Source: Clostridiales bacterium Firm_04 (GTDB lineage Bacteria > Bacillota > Clostridia > Oscillospirales > Ruminococcaceae). From it: a stretch of 64,000 bases of DNA. This document shows positions 15,628 through 24,513 of this stretch, one piece after another (position 1 is the stretch's first letter; each line of letters opens with the position of its first letter). The stretch covers positions 1 to 64,000 of the forward strand of contig LVAJ01000016.1 in assembly GCA_001603005.1 (NCBI GenBank). Reading direction: 5' to 3'. The position numbers were made by a program, and so were the translations under genes. Under the pieces are notes generated by a model, which saw nothing but the letters and a program-made list of their open reading frames with translations, was not told the DNA's origin and did no database searches.

Positions 15628-16067
15628 TAAAACGTGCTGAATATAATGACCTGCAAGAAATACTTGCTTTACAATATCTCGCTTACCAGAGTGAAGCTGA
15701 ACTGTTTGGCAGCAAAGATATTCCTCCGTTGAAGCAGACCTTAGATGAGGTCATTGAGGAGTTCAATACAGGTATCATATTGAAATTGACAGATGAAAAT
15801 GGTACTATCATCGGTTCAGTCCGTGCTACTGAAAAGAACGGAACAGTATATATCGGAAAGCTGATGGTTCACCCTGATCACAGATGCAAGGGCTATGGCT
15901 CAAAACTTCTCTCAGAGATAGAAAGCTACTATCCCGACAAGCGTTATGAGCTTTTTACAAGTACCAGAAGCGTTGATAATATACGGCTGTATGAAAAAGC
16001 GGGATATAAGATCTTTGACCGAAAAGCTGTTGATAGTGAACTGGTATTCGTGTATATGGAAAAATAG
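15624..16067 (+). CDS. GNAT family N-acetyltransferase
   Basis: 147 aa, GTG start at 15624 overlapping the preceding stop. Motif A is clear: YIGKLMVHPDHRCKGYGSKLLSEIE, with the Q/R-x-x-G-x-G/A acetyl-CoA loop as RCKGYG. The end (LYEKAGYKIFDRKAV) is the usual C-terminal GNAT strand-helix. The substrate is unknown. It is translationally coupled to the broken GNAT upstream and followed by a terminator at 16103-16139. Confidence 0.88.
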   Translation: MIKRAEYNDLQEILALQYLAYQSEAELFGSKDIPPLKQTLDEVIEEFNTGIILKLTDENGTIIGSVRATEKNGTVYIGKLMVHPDHRCKGYGSKLLSEIESYYPDKRYELFTSTRSVDNIRLYEKAGYKIFDRKAVDSELVFVYMEK

Positions 16068-16102
16068 CGGCTCAATCCAGAGCCGATTCCGGCTTTCATG
16101 CA

Positions 16103-16145
16103 AACAGGGAGCGAAATTGCAACGATCTCACTCCCTGTTCCTTTT
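16103..16145 (+). terminator. Terminator after the GNAT pair
   Basis: AACAGGGAG (16103-16111) pairs with CTCCCTGTT (16131-16139), followed by CCTTTTC. Confidence 0.65.
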
Positions 16146-16215
16146 CAATTTGCATTTTAAAATGGGGCTACAATCATTTAGTCCCATCTTTTTGCCAACA
16201 AAATGCTAACAAAGT

Positions 16216-16303
16216 AAGTGTCAGAATATGCTATCAAAGAAACAGACCCATCTTCGAGATGAGTCTGTTTCTCTCATATTATACGTTGGCGGTTTACGCT
16301 TAC
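16216..16303 (+). repeat. Short palindromic (MITE-like) element, copy D
   Basis: About 88 bp folding as one long hairpin: AATATG...AGAAACAGACCCATC with GATGAGTCTGTTTCT...CATATT around TTCGA. The right end, GGCGGTTTACGCTTAC, is shared with the element at 32625-32728; the left end (GTAAGTGTC) is more diverged. It abuts a gene remnant at 16305. The central hairpin could also terminate transcription. Confidence 0.55.
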
Positions 16304-16304
16304 G

Positions 16305-16415
16305 CTCAGTGTTGAGGATGCACAGTATATCCTGATCTACTACACGGAGAATGAAGTCGCCGGAAAGAAACTCACATGGGATGAGCTGATCCCGCCGACA
16401 CAGGATCCGTCCTGA
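16305..16415 (+). pseudogene. Remnant: C-terminal tail of a dockerin protein
   Basis: Thirty-six codons and a stop read LSVEDAQYILIYYTENEVAG, then KKLTWDELIPPTQDPS. This is the second calcium-loop helix and tail of a Ruminococcus-type dockerin. No start codon, ribosome site or upstream coding sequence exists; the palindromic element at 16216-16303 begins immediately before it. The body of the gene appears to have been lost by deletion or rearrangement at the element. Confidence is good that it is coding-derived, moderate on the family. Confidence 0.6.
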
Positions 16416-16439
16416 TCGGAAAACCGTAATCATGCAAAA

Positions 16440-16472
16440 AGCCGCCGGTATCACACAAGGATACCGGCGGCT
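16440..16472 (-). terminator. Terminator of the 16492-18591 gene
   Basis: A perfect 13-bp stem (16440-16452 with 16460-16472), followed on the minus strand by TTTTTGC. Confidence 0.8.
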
Positions 16473-16491
16473 GCTTTGTTTCTGCGCGTAT

Positions 16492-18591
16492 TCAGTTCGA
16501 TTTCTTGCTGACACCGGCAGAGTAGATTACGCTGATGTCTTTCAGACCAAGCTGCTGATAATGCGACTTGACGTTCAGCGGATCATTCCACCGCTGTGCA
16601 TAGAACGGCAGTGAATCATCTTCCGTGCTGATATAGAGGTAGGTGTCTTCGACCGGTGCCCAGCCTTCATCCGGCGCGATGCCTTCCCACCATGTATGCT
16701 TGTCATTGCCTCTGGCGATCAGCTTTCCGTTTGCATCCAGCTTAAAGCGATAGCCGTTTTCACTGACAATCATTCTGTAATCATAGGTATGATAACGGCC
16801 GTCAATGCCGTTCAGCTTCGTGACAGGCGTATCCAGCTTCTGGATGCCGAGAAACGTGAACGCATGATTATAGCAGGACTTCACTTCGACATAGCCCGGT
16901 ATCGGAACGCCGTACTCCGTCAGCTTTGCATAGCAATCCAGCGTATTCCGGTCAAGCTTCAGCTTATAGTTAAAATCAAGATAATCATACTGATCGTGCC
17001 AATAGTCATATACCTCGTCCGAGAACTTCACAAATTCCGGTCTGCCTGCTGTATATGCATCGTCCGGAACCTGAAGGAAGCTTGTGACAGGCTGTCCCTG
17101 ATACGGCATCGGGAACAGCTCCGGATACGTGAGTCTGTCGGTCATCACCAGATTCTGAAGGATTGCCATACCTGCACAGCATCCGCCGCTATTGGCGAAT
17201 CTGTTCGGTCCTGCCTGAATGCCCATAAAATACGGCTCAACCTTATCCATGAGCGAATCGTATGCCGTGCTCTTGTTGACCTTGACATACGGCGCAGTCG
17301 GGCATGGATTTGTGTTCGTATTGCCGTAAATGGTCATCTTCGGATTGGAAACCGATGCATTGCCGCCGAATGCACTGCTGCTCAGCACAGTATTTCCTTC
17401 CACGATCACGGCTCTCAGGCTGCCGTTCCGCAATGCATAATCATTCACGGTGATATTGCCGCTGAGCACAACATATTCAAGCGCTGTATTGAAAAACGCA
17501 GCTGTATCAATCGTCAGCGGAGCGCCGTTCTCTCTCATGAAGAACAGCGGCATGTTGAGCTGCGCGTCCTCATAGAATGCAGAAACGCCGATATATTCGA
17601 CTGTTTCCGGCATCTCGAAGGTTTTCAGTGCACCGCAGTACTGGAACGCATGCTGATTGATCCGTTTCGTATTCGTCAGCGTCAGTTTTGTCAGCGCAGA
17701 ACAGCCGGAAAATGCCCACTCTCCGATCTGCGGTGAATCAATCGTTGCGGTCTTCAGCTTCACCGCGTTTTCAAAGCTGTGATAGCCGATATTGTTCGCT
17801 TTGATATTGACGCGCGTGATGTTCGGGCAATTGAGGAAGCAGTATCCTTCCATTGTTTGCGCAATGATATCGACAGTCTGGAGATTATTGCAGCCGTCAA
17901 ACGCGTGCGCGCGGATCGTCTGTACGCTGACGCCCTGCAAATCGGGAAATCCGCAGCTTGCAAAAGCATAATCCCCGATTTCTCCGTACACCTCATCAGC
18001 GAATCCGTAAGCATTGTTGAAAGTCAATTCCCAAAGCGCTCTGCATCCGTAAAATGCGCGTTTCCCGACTGTCAGCGTATTGCCGCCTGCATAAACCTGA
18101 GCGAGATTTGTGCAGCCTTCAAAGGCACTCGCACTGATCTCCGAAATCGCGCTGCCGCCGACGAACGGCACCTCAACCGGATACGGATTGCCGTAGTAAG
18201 TGTTCCAGCCATAAAACGGTCCGTTGCTGCCGGAAAAATTCACGCGCGTGATATTCACCTGATTTTTGAACGCGTTGGAAGCGATCCGCGCGACATTCCG
18301 GTTGCCCAGCTGCTTCGGAATGTTGACGACTGTATCGCCCTTTGTCGTTTTGCATCCGGTCACAATTGCTTTGCTGCCGGAAACCTTGTAGTAAAGCTGA
18401 ACGCCGCCGATGTCATCCTGAATAAACGAACCGGAGCAGTCTCCGGACGCGAACGGCTGTCCAACGACAGCGGCCGATGCGACTGTTGTGTCGATGCGGA
18501 AATCGGGAATGACGGGGTTCATGCCGAATGATGTGCATACTGCTGCAACAGCGCAGACAGCTGCAAGCGTGCGTTTGATTCTGTTGTTCAT
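16492..18591 (-). CDS. Secreted LRR protein with C-terminal papain/C39-like domain
   Basis: 699 aa. A signal peptide (KRTLAAVCAVAAVCTSFGM) is followed by about a dozen BspA-type leucine-rich repeats (residues ~60-430; ITRVNFSGSNG, AFEGCTNLAQVYAGGNTL, AFQYCGALKTFEMPETVEYI). The C-terminal ~250 residues differ: GGCCAGMAILQNLV has the Cys-helix look of a papain or C39 peptidase, and CYNHAFTFLGIQ supplies the matching His-strand. I infer a cysteine peptidase guided by an LRR surface. There is no dockerin and no LPXTG, so it may be released or bound by other means. The leader before the ATG is about 120 bases. An alternative reading is an inactive papain-like adhesion module. Confidence 0.82.
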   Translation of the reverse strand: MNNRIKRTLAAVCAVAAVCTSFGMNPVIPDFRIDTTVASAAVVGQPFASGDCSGSFIQDDIGGVQLYYKVSGSKAIVTGCKTTKGDTVVNIPKQLGNRNVARIASNAFKNQVNITRVNFSGSNGPFYGWNTYYGNPYPVEVPFVGGSAISEISASAFEGCTNLAQVYAGGNTLTVGKRAFYGCRALWELTFNNAYGFADEVYGEIGDYAFASCGFPDLQGVSVQTIRAHAFDGCNNLQTVDIIAQTMEGYCFLNCPNITRVNIKANNIGYHSFENAVKLKTATIDSPQIGEWAFSGCSALTKLTLTNTKRINQHAFQYCGALKTFEMPETVEYIGVSAFYEDAQLNMPLFFMRENGAPLTIDTAAFFNTALEYVVLSGNITVNDYALRNGSLRAVIVEGNTVLSSSAFGGNASVSNPKMTIYGNTNTNPCPTAPYVKVNKSTAYDSLMDKVEPYFMGIQAGPNRFANSGGCCAGMAILQNLVMTDRLTYPELFPMPYQGQPVTSFLQVPDDAYTAGRPEFVKFSDEVYDYWHDQYDYLDFNYKLKLDRNTLDCYAKLTEYGVPIPGYVEVKSCYNHAFTFLGIQKLDTPVTKLNGIDGRYHTYDYRMIVSENGYRFKLDANGKLIARGNDKHTWWEGIAPDEGWAPVEDTYLYISTEDDSLPFYAQRWNDPLNVKSHYQQLGLKDISVIYSAGVSKKSN

Positions 18592-18720
18592 GTTTGAATT
18601 CTCCTTTGATAATTGTGGATCGTATCAAAGCTGTTCGGCAGTGTGCACCCTGCAAACAAGCTGAAAAGCGGATCTGTGCGGCGCCGGACTTTCCGGATGC
18701 CTGTGCATCGGAATATCCAT

Positions 18721-18750
18721 ATTATAAATGACACGCAAAGCAAAAGTCAA
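18721..18750 (-). promoter_or_regulatory. Promoter of the 16492-18591 gene
   Basis: TTGACT (18745-18750) and TATAAT (18721-18726) are 18 bp apart on the minus strand. A 21-bp tandem repeat begins 9 bp upstream of the -35. Confidence 0.7.
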
Positions 18751-18759
18751 CAGCAAATC

Positions 18760-18844
18760 GGTAAGATGCAAATTTATAGGGGTAAGTTGCGTTTTTCAGG
18801 GGGTAAGTTGCGTTTTTCAGGGGGGTAAGTTGCGTTTCCCGGAG
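18760..18844. repeat. Four 21-bp iteron-like direct repeats
   Basis: Units start at 18760, 18781, 18802 and 18824 with consensus GGTAAGTTGCGTTTTTCAGG; the first is diverged. A further weak copy (GTAAGCGCATTTTACCC) follows near 18852. The period is two helical turns, so a protein could bind all copies on one face. The array lies between the relaxase gene's 3' end and the LRR gene promoter; it may be a regulator site or a replication iteron. Confidence 0.7.
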
Positions 18845-18894
18845 CAGTATCGTAAGCGCATTTTACCCTTACTTTTCATCTTAAACCTCCAACT

Positions 18895-20715
18895 TTATCG
18901 TTCATCTCTATCAGCATCGCTTCTCGATCTATCGCGGCTCGAATCAGGCAGCTCGTATTCGCCGCGCAGAATTTGCTCATAACGCTGCATCGGAGCCGAA
19001 ACATCAATTCCGTACTCTGCGTCGATACGCGCATAAGTCCGAATACAGTTATCCGCCTCATCAAGTCTTTCCTCAGCTGCTTGCAGCATTTTCGTCAACT
19101 GCGAAAGCTGCGCTCTGTATTCTTCCGTCTTCTCCTTAAATTGTCTGAACTTCTCCGGATCCTGAAATCCAAGCGCCTTGCATCTGGCAAGCAGCTTATC
19201 AAGCTTCGATACATCGTCCTGATAATGCTCAACCATATACGACAGATCACGGTTCTTGATTCGTTCTTTCAGTTCAGCCACTTGCTCCGGAACGCGCAGA
19301 TTCCGTTCTCGATCTGAAACGAGCTTTTCAGCTTCTTCCTTCTTGGAAAGAATTTCAGCGTAGTCCCTGTGAATCGCTTTTATAACATTAAGCATCTGTC
19401 CGTAAGACTCAAACTCATTCTGCTCCGTATAGTGAAGTGCTCGGAAGGTATTTTCGATCTGTGCAACATACCGTGCAGCTTCCGAATCCTCTCGCTGCTT
19501 CATCTTCCGAGCCGAAAGCTTTTCCTGTTCTTCTGCAAGCTTCCAGATTTCGGTCGTGTCCAAAAGTGTCCGCACATGGAGATCATCCTTTTTCAGAGAA
19601 CGAATCGCTTTGTTCTGCCACTCCGTCCTGCGCCGCTGAACAACACTCCCGTCTTTTCTGCGTTTCTTGTAATAGTCCTCGCGCATGGGCTGAACAGGAA
19701 TCTTCGTATATCTGTAATCATCATAAATCGGAATATCGTCAGTGCCGTCCAGATCTTGCTCCGCAAGCTCCGGATGCTTTTTGATACGTTCCGCAATAAC
19801 CGCTTCGAGATTCTTTCGGCAATAGTAGCTGCCGTCACCGATCTTGTCCTCGCGGACTGCTTTGCTGAATGCAGGAGCAAGGAACGAAACGTGTTTCATC
19901 CAGTCGCCGTCCTGCTTCTTTGCTCTGATCTGATAGCCGAGCATCCGGAGAAGATCCAGAAGGTTCTCATATGACGATGCTCTTGGAAGCAGCATGTCGA
20001 TATCCTGCTTGACGATATCAGATTGTGTCATCCGCTTCTTTTTCAGTTCCTCATATTTTTTCGTATTCACATAAGCCGATGTTCCATGCTCATAACGGTG
20101 ATCGGTATTTTCGTAACTGCCGGTCTCAGTCCGAACCAGATGCATTTTCCTCGTCTTCTCCAAAACGGAAAGTCCGTATTCCTCACACAGCTGGTCTGTG
20201 ACATCCCGAAGCATCTGAGTCGTTGCATGGCAATTTCTCCATTTCCGCCCGTCAGTGTTCCATGCGCAGACAGCGAAGTGAATGTGAATATTGTCGGTAT
20301 TGGTATGGACTGAAACAACAGTCGGGAACCCCTTGAACAGTGACTCGGCAACTCTGTCTCCGATCTCCATAGCAACTTCCTGGGAACACTCATGTCCCGC
20401 GAAGCTGATGCGGGCATGATACGCAAGAGGTTCCTCACCGTTCTTGGATTGTGTCTTGGCTCTCGAAATTTTCTTCTGGAACTTCTGCTGAAACTCCTTA
20501 AAAGTACGATACGGATTCGTGCGGACGCAACGGTGAAAACTCGATTGTGTAAAATACCGAACGCAAATACCGTTCTTTCCGCGATCAAGGATCTCATGAT
20601 GATACTGCTGATTGATTTCACGCTCTGACTGAACAGTCTCATCCTTATCCTTCATGATATACGCGATCATCCGATTGACTGTAATCCGTGCAGCATGAAT
20701 TTCTGAAACTGCCAT
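18895..20715 (-). CDS. MOB-type relaxase (mobilisation protein MobA-like)
   Basis: 606 aa from the ATG at 20715, whose first base is the last base of the mobC stop. The N-terminal ~200 residues form the relaxase: a conserved start region, GHECSQEVAMEIGDR, and motif III DNIHIHFAV, whose histidines bind the metal (HxHxH-like NIHIHF). The rest is charged and coiled coil (residues ~370-560, many Glu/Lys heptads). Relaxases nick oriT and pilot the strand in conjugation. No type IV secretion genes are in the window, so the element is mobilisable rather than self-transmissible from what is seen. MOBP is the most likely class. Confidence 0.88.
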   Translation of the reverse strand: MAVSEIHAARITVNRMIAYIMKDKDETVQSEREINQQYHHEILDRGKNGICVRYFTQSSFHRCVRTNPYRTFKEFQQKFQKKISRAKTQSKNGEEPLAYHARISFAGHECSQEVAMEIGDRVAESLFKGFPTVVSVHTNTDNIHIHFAVCAWNTDGRKWRNCHATTQMLRDVTDQLCEEYGLSVLEKTRKMHLVRTETGSYENTDHRYEHGTSAYVNTKKYEELKKKRMTQSDIVKQDIDMLLPRASSYENLLDLLRMLGYQIRAKKQDGDWMKHVSFLAPAFSKAVREDKIGDGSYYCRKNLEAVIAERIKKHPELAEQDLDGTDDIPIYDDYRYTKIPVQPMREDYYKKRRKDGSVVQRRRTEWQNKAIRSLKKDDLHVRTLLDTTEIWKLAEEQEKLSARKMKQREDSEAARYVAQIENTFRALHYTEQNEFESYGQMLNVIKAIHRDYAEILSKKEEAEKLVSDRERNLRVPEQVAELKERIKNRDLSYMVEHYQDDVSKLDKLLARCKALGFQDPEKFRQFKEKTEEYRAQLSQLTKMLQAAEERLDEADNCIRTYARIDAEYGIDVSAPMQRYEQILRGEYELPDSSRDRSRSDADRDER

Positions 20716-21053
20716 CAACCAAACACCTCATCCATCAGCAATTCATTCAGAGCATCGACGAGTTTCCGGATCCGCTCAAAATCATCAGGCGCAACTGTAT
20801 GCTCCATATTTACGAAATGCGCAATCTGATTGATATTATTCCCGATCCGGTTCATCTCATAGATGATCCGGTCAGCTTTCTCATCTGAAAACATCGTCTT
20901 CTTTACCGTGCTTCCGTACAGAATGCAGTTGCGGATAAATTCGGATTTTGAGATTCCGAGTTGCTTGCACTTCTGCTCGAAAATTTCTGCTTCCTGCTCG
21001 GAAAGAAAAAAGTGAAATCCGACATTTCGGTTTCTATTTTTACTCACTGCCAT
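20715..21053 (-). CDS. MobC-like relaxosome accessory protein
   Basis: 112 aa. The N-terminus (VGFHFFLSEQEAEIFEQKCKQ, then SKSEFIRNCIL) is a ribbon-helix-helix-type pattern, and the C-terminal part (RIGNNINQIAHFVN) is the MobC signature seen beside MOBP relaxases. It would bind oriT and help the relaxase melt the nick site. It directly precedes and touches the relaxase gene. GAAAGGG upstream is the ribosome site. Confidence 0.87.
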   Translation of the reverse strand: MAVSKNRNRNVGFHFFLSEQEAEIFEQKCKQLGISKSEFIRNCILYGSTVKKTMFSDEKADRIIYEMNRIGNNINQIAHFVNMEHTVAPDDFERIRKLVDALNELLMDEVFG

Positions 21054-21079
21054 TCGCCCTTTCTTGTCAAAATCGCCTT

Positions 21080-21155
21080 TCAGGGGGTATTAGGGGTTCC
21101 CACTAACAAGCTGACAAGTGTCTACACACATGTCCTTGCTTGCTAAGACACTTTC
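21080..21155. other. Candidate oriT upstream of mobC
   Basis: Inverted repeat AAGTGTCT (21116-21123) and AGACACTT (21146-21153) flank CTTGCTTGCT, next to GGGGGTATTAGGGGTTCCC. The position, directly upstream of mobC and the relaxase gene, is the usual one for oriT. The nick site cannot be named from sequence alone. Confidence 0.45.
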
Positions 21156-21612
21156 ACCCGCCTGTTTGCATCCGCAGCAATGCCGCTTTTTCATGAGCAG
21201 TAAAGAAAAAATCCGGCTGCGGAAATTGTGAAGAATACAATCACAGTAACGATTCAGTTTCCAAAGCCAAACCGTCAAAAGTATGCGGAATTATGATCGG
21301 AACCGAATCGTTACCGCCAGTTTATAAAATCAAAATTATTTCTCTCGAAGATGGATAGCTAAGCGAGCGGCAGCAAAAGTACCGGACACACGATCAGCGG
21401 AATCGCAACAGCGATTCTCCACTTCATATTCGATTGATCAGTTATCGGATCAATGCCGTTCGCTTTTTGGTTTGCCTTCCGGACAGCATAAAGCAGCGCC
21501 GAATGCCTGCCATTTTTCTTCCGCTGACATAGTACATTTCTCCTGTCATGTTTTTGATTCTATCCCCAGTGTGAAGTATCCCGATTCGCCGGCGCGTATG
21601 CGGGCGTCCGTT
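21156..21612. other. Gap with two possible very small ORFs on the minus strand
   Basis: No ordinary gene is seen. On the minus strand 21530-21450 encodes 26 residues (MSAEEKWQAFGAALCCPEG...) with AGGAG 9 bases before its ATG. 21427-21359 encodes a 22-residue hydrophobic peptide (MKWRIAVAIPLIVCPVLLL) with no good ribosome site. Neither can be confirmed; the second would be a single membrane helix. Confidence 0.25.
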
Positions 21613-24327
21613 TCACTTAATCGGATCGCCGTATCTATCCACTTCGATCGTGCCGTGTTCTTTCGGGTTGAAGTCTTCCGGAAGCAGCGTTTTCTTAATC
21701 GAACGTATGCAATATTCTGCTCCTTGCAGCTTTGACTTTCGCAGATCTGTTCTTCGTAAATCCGCTCCCCACAGATTCACTTCTGACAGATCCGCTCCAA
21801 ACAAATCTGCCTCTTGCAAATCTGCCTCTTGCAAATCCGCCCATCGCAGATCTGCCCACCGCAGTTTCGCTTTTTGCATTTCTGCCAACATTAGTTTTGA
21901 CTTTCGCAGATCAGCAAATAACAACTCGGCGTCTTTCAGATCAGCTTGTATCAAATTAGCATATCGCAAATCCGCCCATCGCAAATCTGACCAGTGCAAA
22001 TTCGATCCTCCCAGTTTCGCTCTTTTTAGATCCGTATGAATCAGCTTCACCCCTTGCAGATTTGCTAATTGCAGATTTGCTAATTGCAGATCCGTCCATG
22101 ATAAATCCGTCCCTTGTAAATCCCAACCGCTCAAATCAACAACTTGATCTGACATAACCAGCATTCCCCGAATCCGTTTGCAGGCTTCGCTGCCGTTTTC
22201 ATTTTGGAATCCGTGTCCGGTCACGAAGCACAGCAGCGCCCGAAATGCCCGCACGATCTGCGCATTCAGCGGATTCCCGATTCCCTTTTCCGCGCTTCGA
22301 TAGAAATATTCATCGACAGGCGCATCCTGAATCGTGATCTTGTCAAGAACACCGGTTTCCATTGCATGCACAAACGCCGCCTTGAATCCTTCCCCGTCAA
22401 ATCCTTCCCTGTCCGGATCGGAAAAAGGCGCTTTTTTCATCGCGCAGAGATACTGAAACATTTCAAGCGGAATCGCCTTGTAACGGAATGCGGCGATCGC
22501 GGTTTTGATCACATCCGCGGCTGCTTCATCTGCACTTTTTTCGCCGAAATATGACGCATTGAATTTTGCAAAATAATCCTCGTAGAGCTTGACCGCCGCA
22601 AAATATTCATACACGGTCTTATGCGCAAAGGTGATGCCGCCCGCTTCATTTTCTCTGGCAAACGGACAAAGCGCAAGCTCTTTTTTGACTGCAAGATCAT
22701 TCTCTGAAACCGTAAAATCAGCGCCGAATATTCCCCGCAATACAGTCTTCGTCCGCTCTTTTGCATGCTGCAAGCCGACCGCACGCGGATTCTTCCGGTC
22801 GTTTGCATTCACAAGATCAAGCGTGCCGAGCAGGAACATCTGATAGGCGATCTCTTTCGTATACTGCCACGCGATCTGATTGGACTTCTTATCCTTTTTC
22901 GTCAGGGTTTTCTGCATTCTCTGCTTTCGGAGATGCGCTCTTGAAAGGATCCCCCGAAATGCTTCGTCATAGATCGAACCGATATCGCTGTGCTTCGACA
23001 GCTTGATTTCGCTGTCGCCGCAGATATACAGAATGATCGGCACGCAGAACGCTTCCCTCCGGCGGTCTTTCTCGCTGCTGCTCGGAAGATTATTGTAATC
23101 CGAAAGAAATCCCGCGCACCATGTCTGCTTTTCATGCTTTGCCCTGCCGTATTTGCCGCACCATTGTTCCACTTCCTGCTCTGTCCATTGCAGCGTTTCG
23201 ATCCGCAGGTCAGCATCATCCGGCTTTACAAAATAGCCCTCTGCGTCACGGGATGTCACCAGAACATGATAGCCGGTATCCAGCTCCGTCAGCTTTTCCA
23301 GAAACTCGCTCCCGTCAAATGCGCCGCCGCGCAGCACGCAGACCTCGTCCAGCCCGTCCAGAATCAGCAGCTTGCTTTTCAGCTGTTCCGCAGTGTATCC
23401 CTTGAACAGAGCCAGCAGGATCTCGTCCGCTTCTTTCGTCCAGTCGATGCGGTCGCAGTGATTCCGCAGAGCCGCCGCAAGCACCTGATCCGCACGCAGC
23501 GGGAACGAAATGTCATCGGCGATTCCGTTCGCATCTGCAAGGATTTTCGAGACAAGGCTCGATTTTCCGACGCCGGCGCTGCCGTAGAGCAGCATGCAGG
23601 TTCTATTTCCCGCGGATCGGTACCAATTCATGATGCACTCCGCAGCCGTTTCTGTCCTGCCGTTCAGACGCGGCGGCACGTACATGGACGCAAGCGTGAC
23701 CTTTTTGTCTGCATCTTCTGCATTCTCGTCATCATCATTTTCCAGAAACAGCGGTTCCGTGTAGCGGTTCAGATAGGCTTGATTGTCGGATCCGGTCGCT
23801 GCCGGCGTGACCGGCACAAGCTGCGCCTTGTTTTCCAGATTCTCAATCCGATCTTCGTGTTCCAATACTTTATCTTGCAGCGCAATGCTCATATCTCCCG
23901 GATCTATCAGAAATTTCCGCACATACGGCTGCCCGATAAACGCCACGACCTCGGATATATAATTTGTGACGCTTTCATCGACCTGTTTGTCTCCGAAAAC
24001 AGCTTTGCGAAGATCCGTTTTCAGTTTTTCGATCGCCGCCTTTGTCATGAAGCCGTTTTCGATCTCCATATTCTCATTTTCCAGCAAATGCGTGATCGCC
24101 GCATCCATATTGGCAGCGTCCGCTTCATCCATACATGTCGGCGCCTGAATGCTGCGAATGCCTTCCTGAATCCGATTGAACTCCGCATGATCCAGCGCAA
24201 GCTCTTTCAGATCATCATAAAAATCCCGTGCGTTCGCAGCCATCTCCCCGATGACCGGCACAAACGCGATCGCTGAGATCAGCATTCGTGCAGTTTTCGA
24301 GAGTGTTCTTTTTGTCCGTTCTTTCAT
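21613..24327 (-). CDS. NACHT NTPase with C-terminal pentapeptide repeats
   Basis: 904 aa from the ATG at 24327, which has GGAGG 6 bases upstream. Residues 1-210: a helical domain with a hydrophobic stretch near 15-30 and a coiled coil near 150-170. Residues ~240-430: a NACHT/STAND P-loop with Walker A LLYGSAGVGKSS (247-257), Walker B LLILDGLDEV (320-329) and sensor-like VTSRD. Residues ~430-680: helical NACHT-associated region. Residues ~690-860: about 25 pentapeptide repeats (A[D/N]LxxADL type), forming a right-handed beta helix. Bacterial NACHT proteins include many antiphage sensors; here the repeats may be the sensing or DNA-mimic part. The effector domain is not identifiable. It lies between mobilisation genes and a toxin-antitoxin remnant, a typical defence context. 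Confidence 0.85.
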   Translation of the reverse strand: MKERTKRTLSKTARMLISAIAFVPVIGEMAANARDFYDDLKELALDHAEFNRIQEGIRSIQAPTCMDEADAANMDAAITHLLENENMEIENGFMTKAAIEKLKTDLRKAVFGDKQVDESVTNYISEVVAFIGQPYVRKFLIDPGDMSIALQDKVLEHEDRIENLENKAQLVPVTPAATGSDNQAYLNRYTEPLFLENDDDENAEDADKKVTLASMYVPPRLNGRTETAAECIMNWYRSAGNRTCMLLYGSAGVGKSSLVSKILADANGIADDISFPLRADQVLAAALRNHCDRIDWTKEADEILLALFKGYTAEQLKSKLLILDGLDEVCVLRGGAFDGSEFLEKLTELDTGYHVLVTSRDAEGYFVKPDDADLRIETLQWTEQEVEQWCGKYGRAKHEKQTWCAGFLSDYNNLPSSSEKDRRREAFCVPIILYICGDSEIKLSKHSDIGSIYDEAFRGILSRAHLRKQRMQKTLTKKDKKSNQIAWQYTKEIAYQMFLLGTLDLVNANDRKNPRAVGLQHAKERTKTVLRGIFGADFTVSENDLAVKKELALCPFARENEAGGITFAHKTVYEYFAAVKLYEDYFAKFNASYFGEKSADEAAADVIKTAIAAFRYKAIPLEMFQYLCAMKKAPFSDPDREGFDGEGFKAAFVHAMETGVLDKITIQDAPVDEYFYRSAEKGIGNPLNAQIVRAFRALLCFVTGHGFQNENGSEACKRIRGMLVMSDQVVDLSGWDLQGTDLSWTDLQLANLQLANLQGVKLIHTDLKRAKLGGSNLHWSDLRWADLRYANLIQADLKDAELLFADLRKSKLMLAEMQKAKLRWADLRWADLQEADLQEADLFGADLSEVNLWGADLRRTDLRKSKLQGAEYCIRSIKKTLLPEDFNPKEHGTIEVDRYGDPIK

Positions 24328-24362
24328 ATTCAACCTCCGCAAGATCAATACAATCTGTATCT

Positions 24363-24391
24363 ATTATACCATACCCGCCCGCATTGCACAA
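24363..24391 (-). promoter_or_regulatory. Promoter of the NACHT gene
   Basis: TTGTGC (24386-24391), 17-bp spacer, TATAAT (24363-24368) on the minus strand. Confidence 0.7.
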
Positions 24392-24461
24392 GTAAAATAT
24401 TTCCATTTTTCTTTGTATCATTTGACACAGGGGTAAGCAGTATGCATTGTCATGCAAATGC

Positions 24462-24490
24462 TTGACAATGGCGCGGCATAATGATATAAT
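24462..24490 (+). promoter_or_regulatory. Perfect consensus promoter of the antitoxin
   Basis: TTGACA (24462-24467), 17-bp spacer, TATAAT (24485-24490). It is divergent from the NACHT promoter about 100 bp away. Confidence 0.85.
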
Positions 24491-24513
24491 GTACACAGAA
24501 AGGAGCTGATTGT

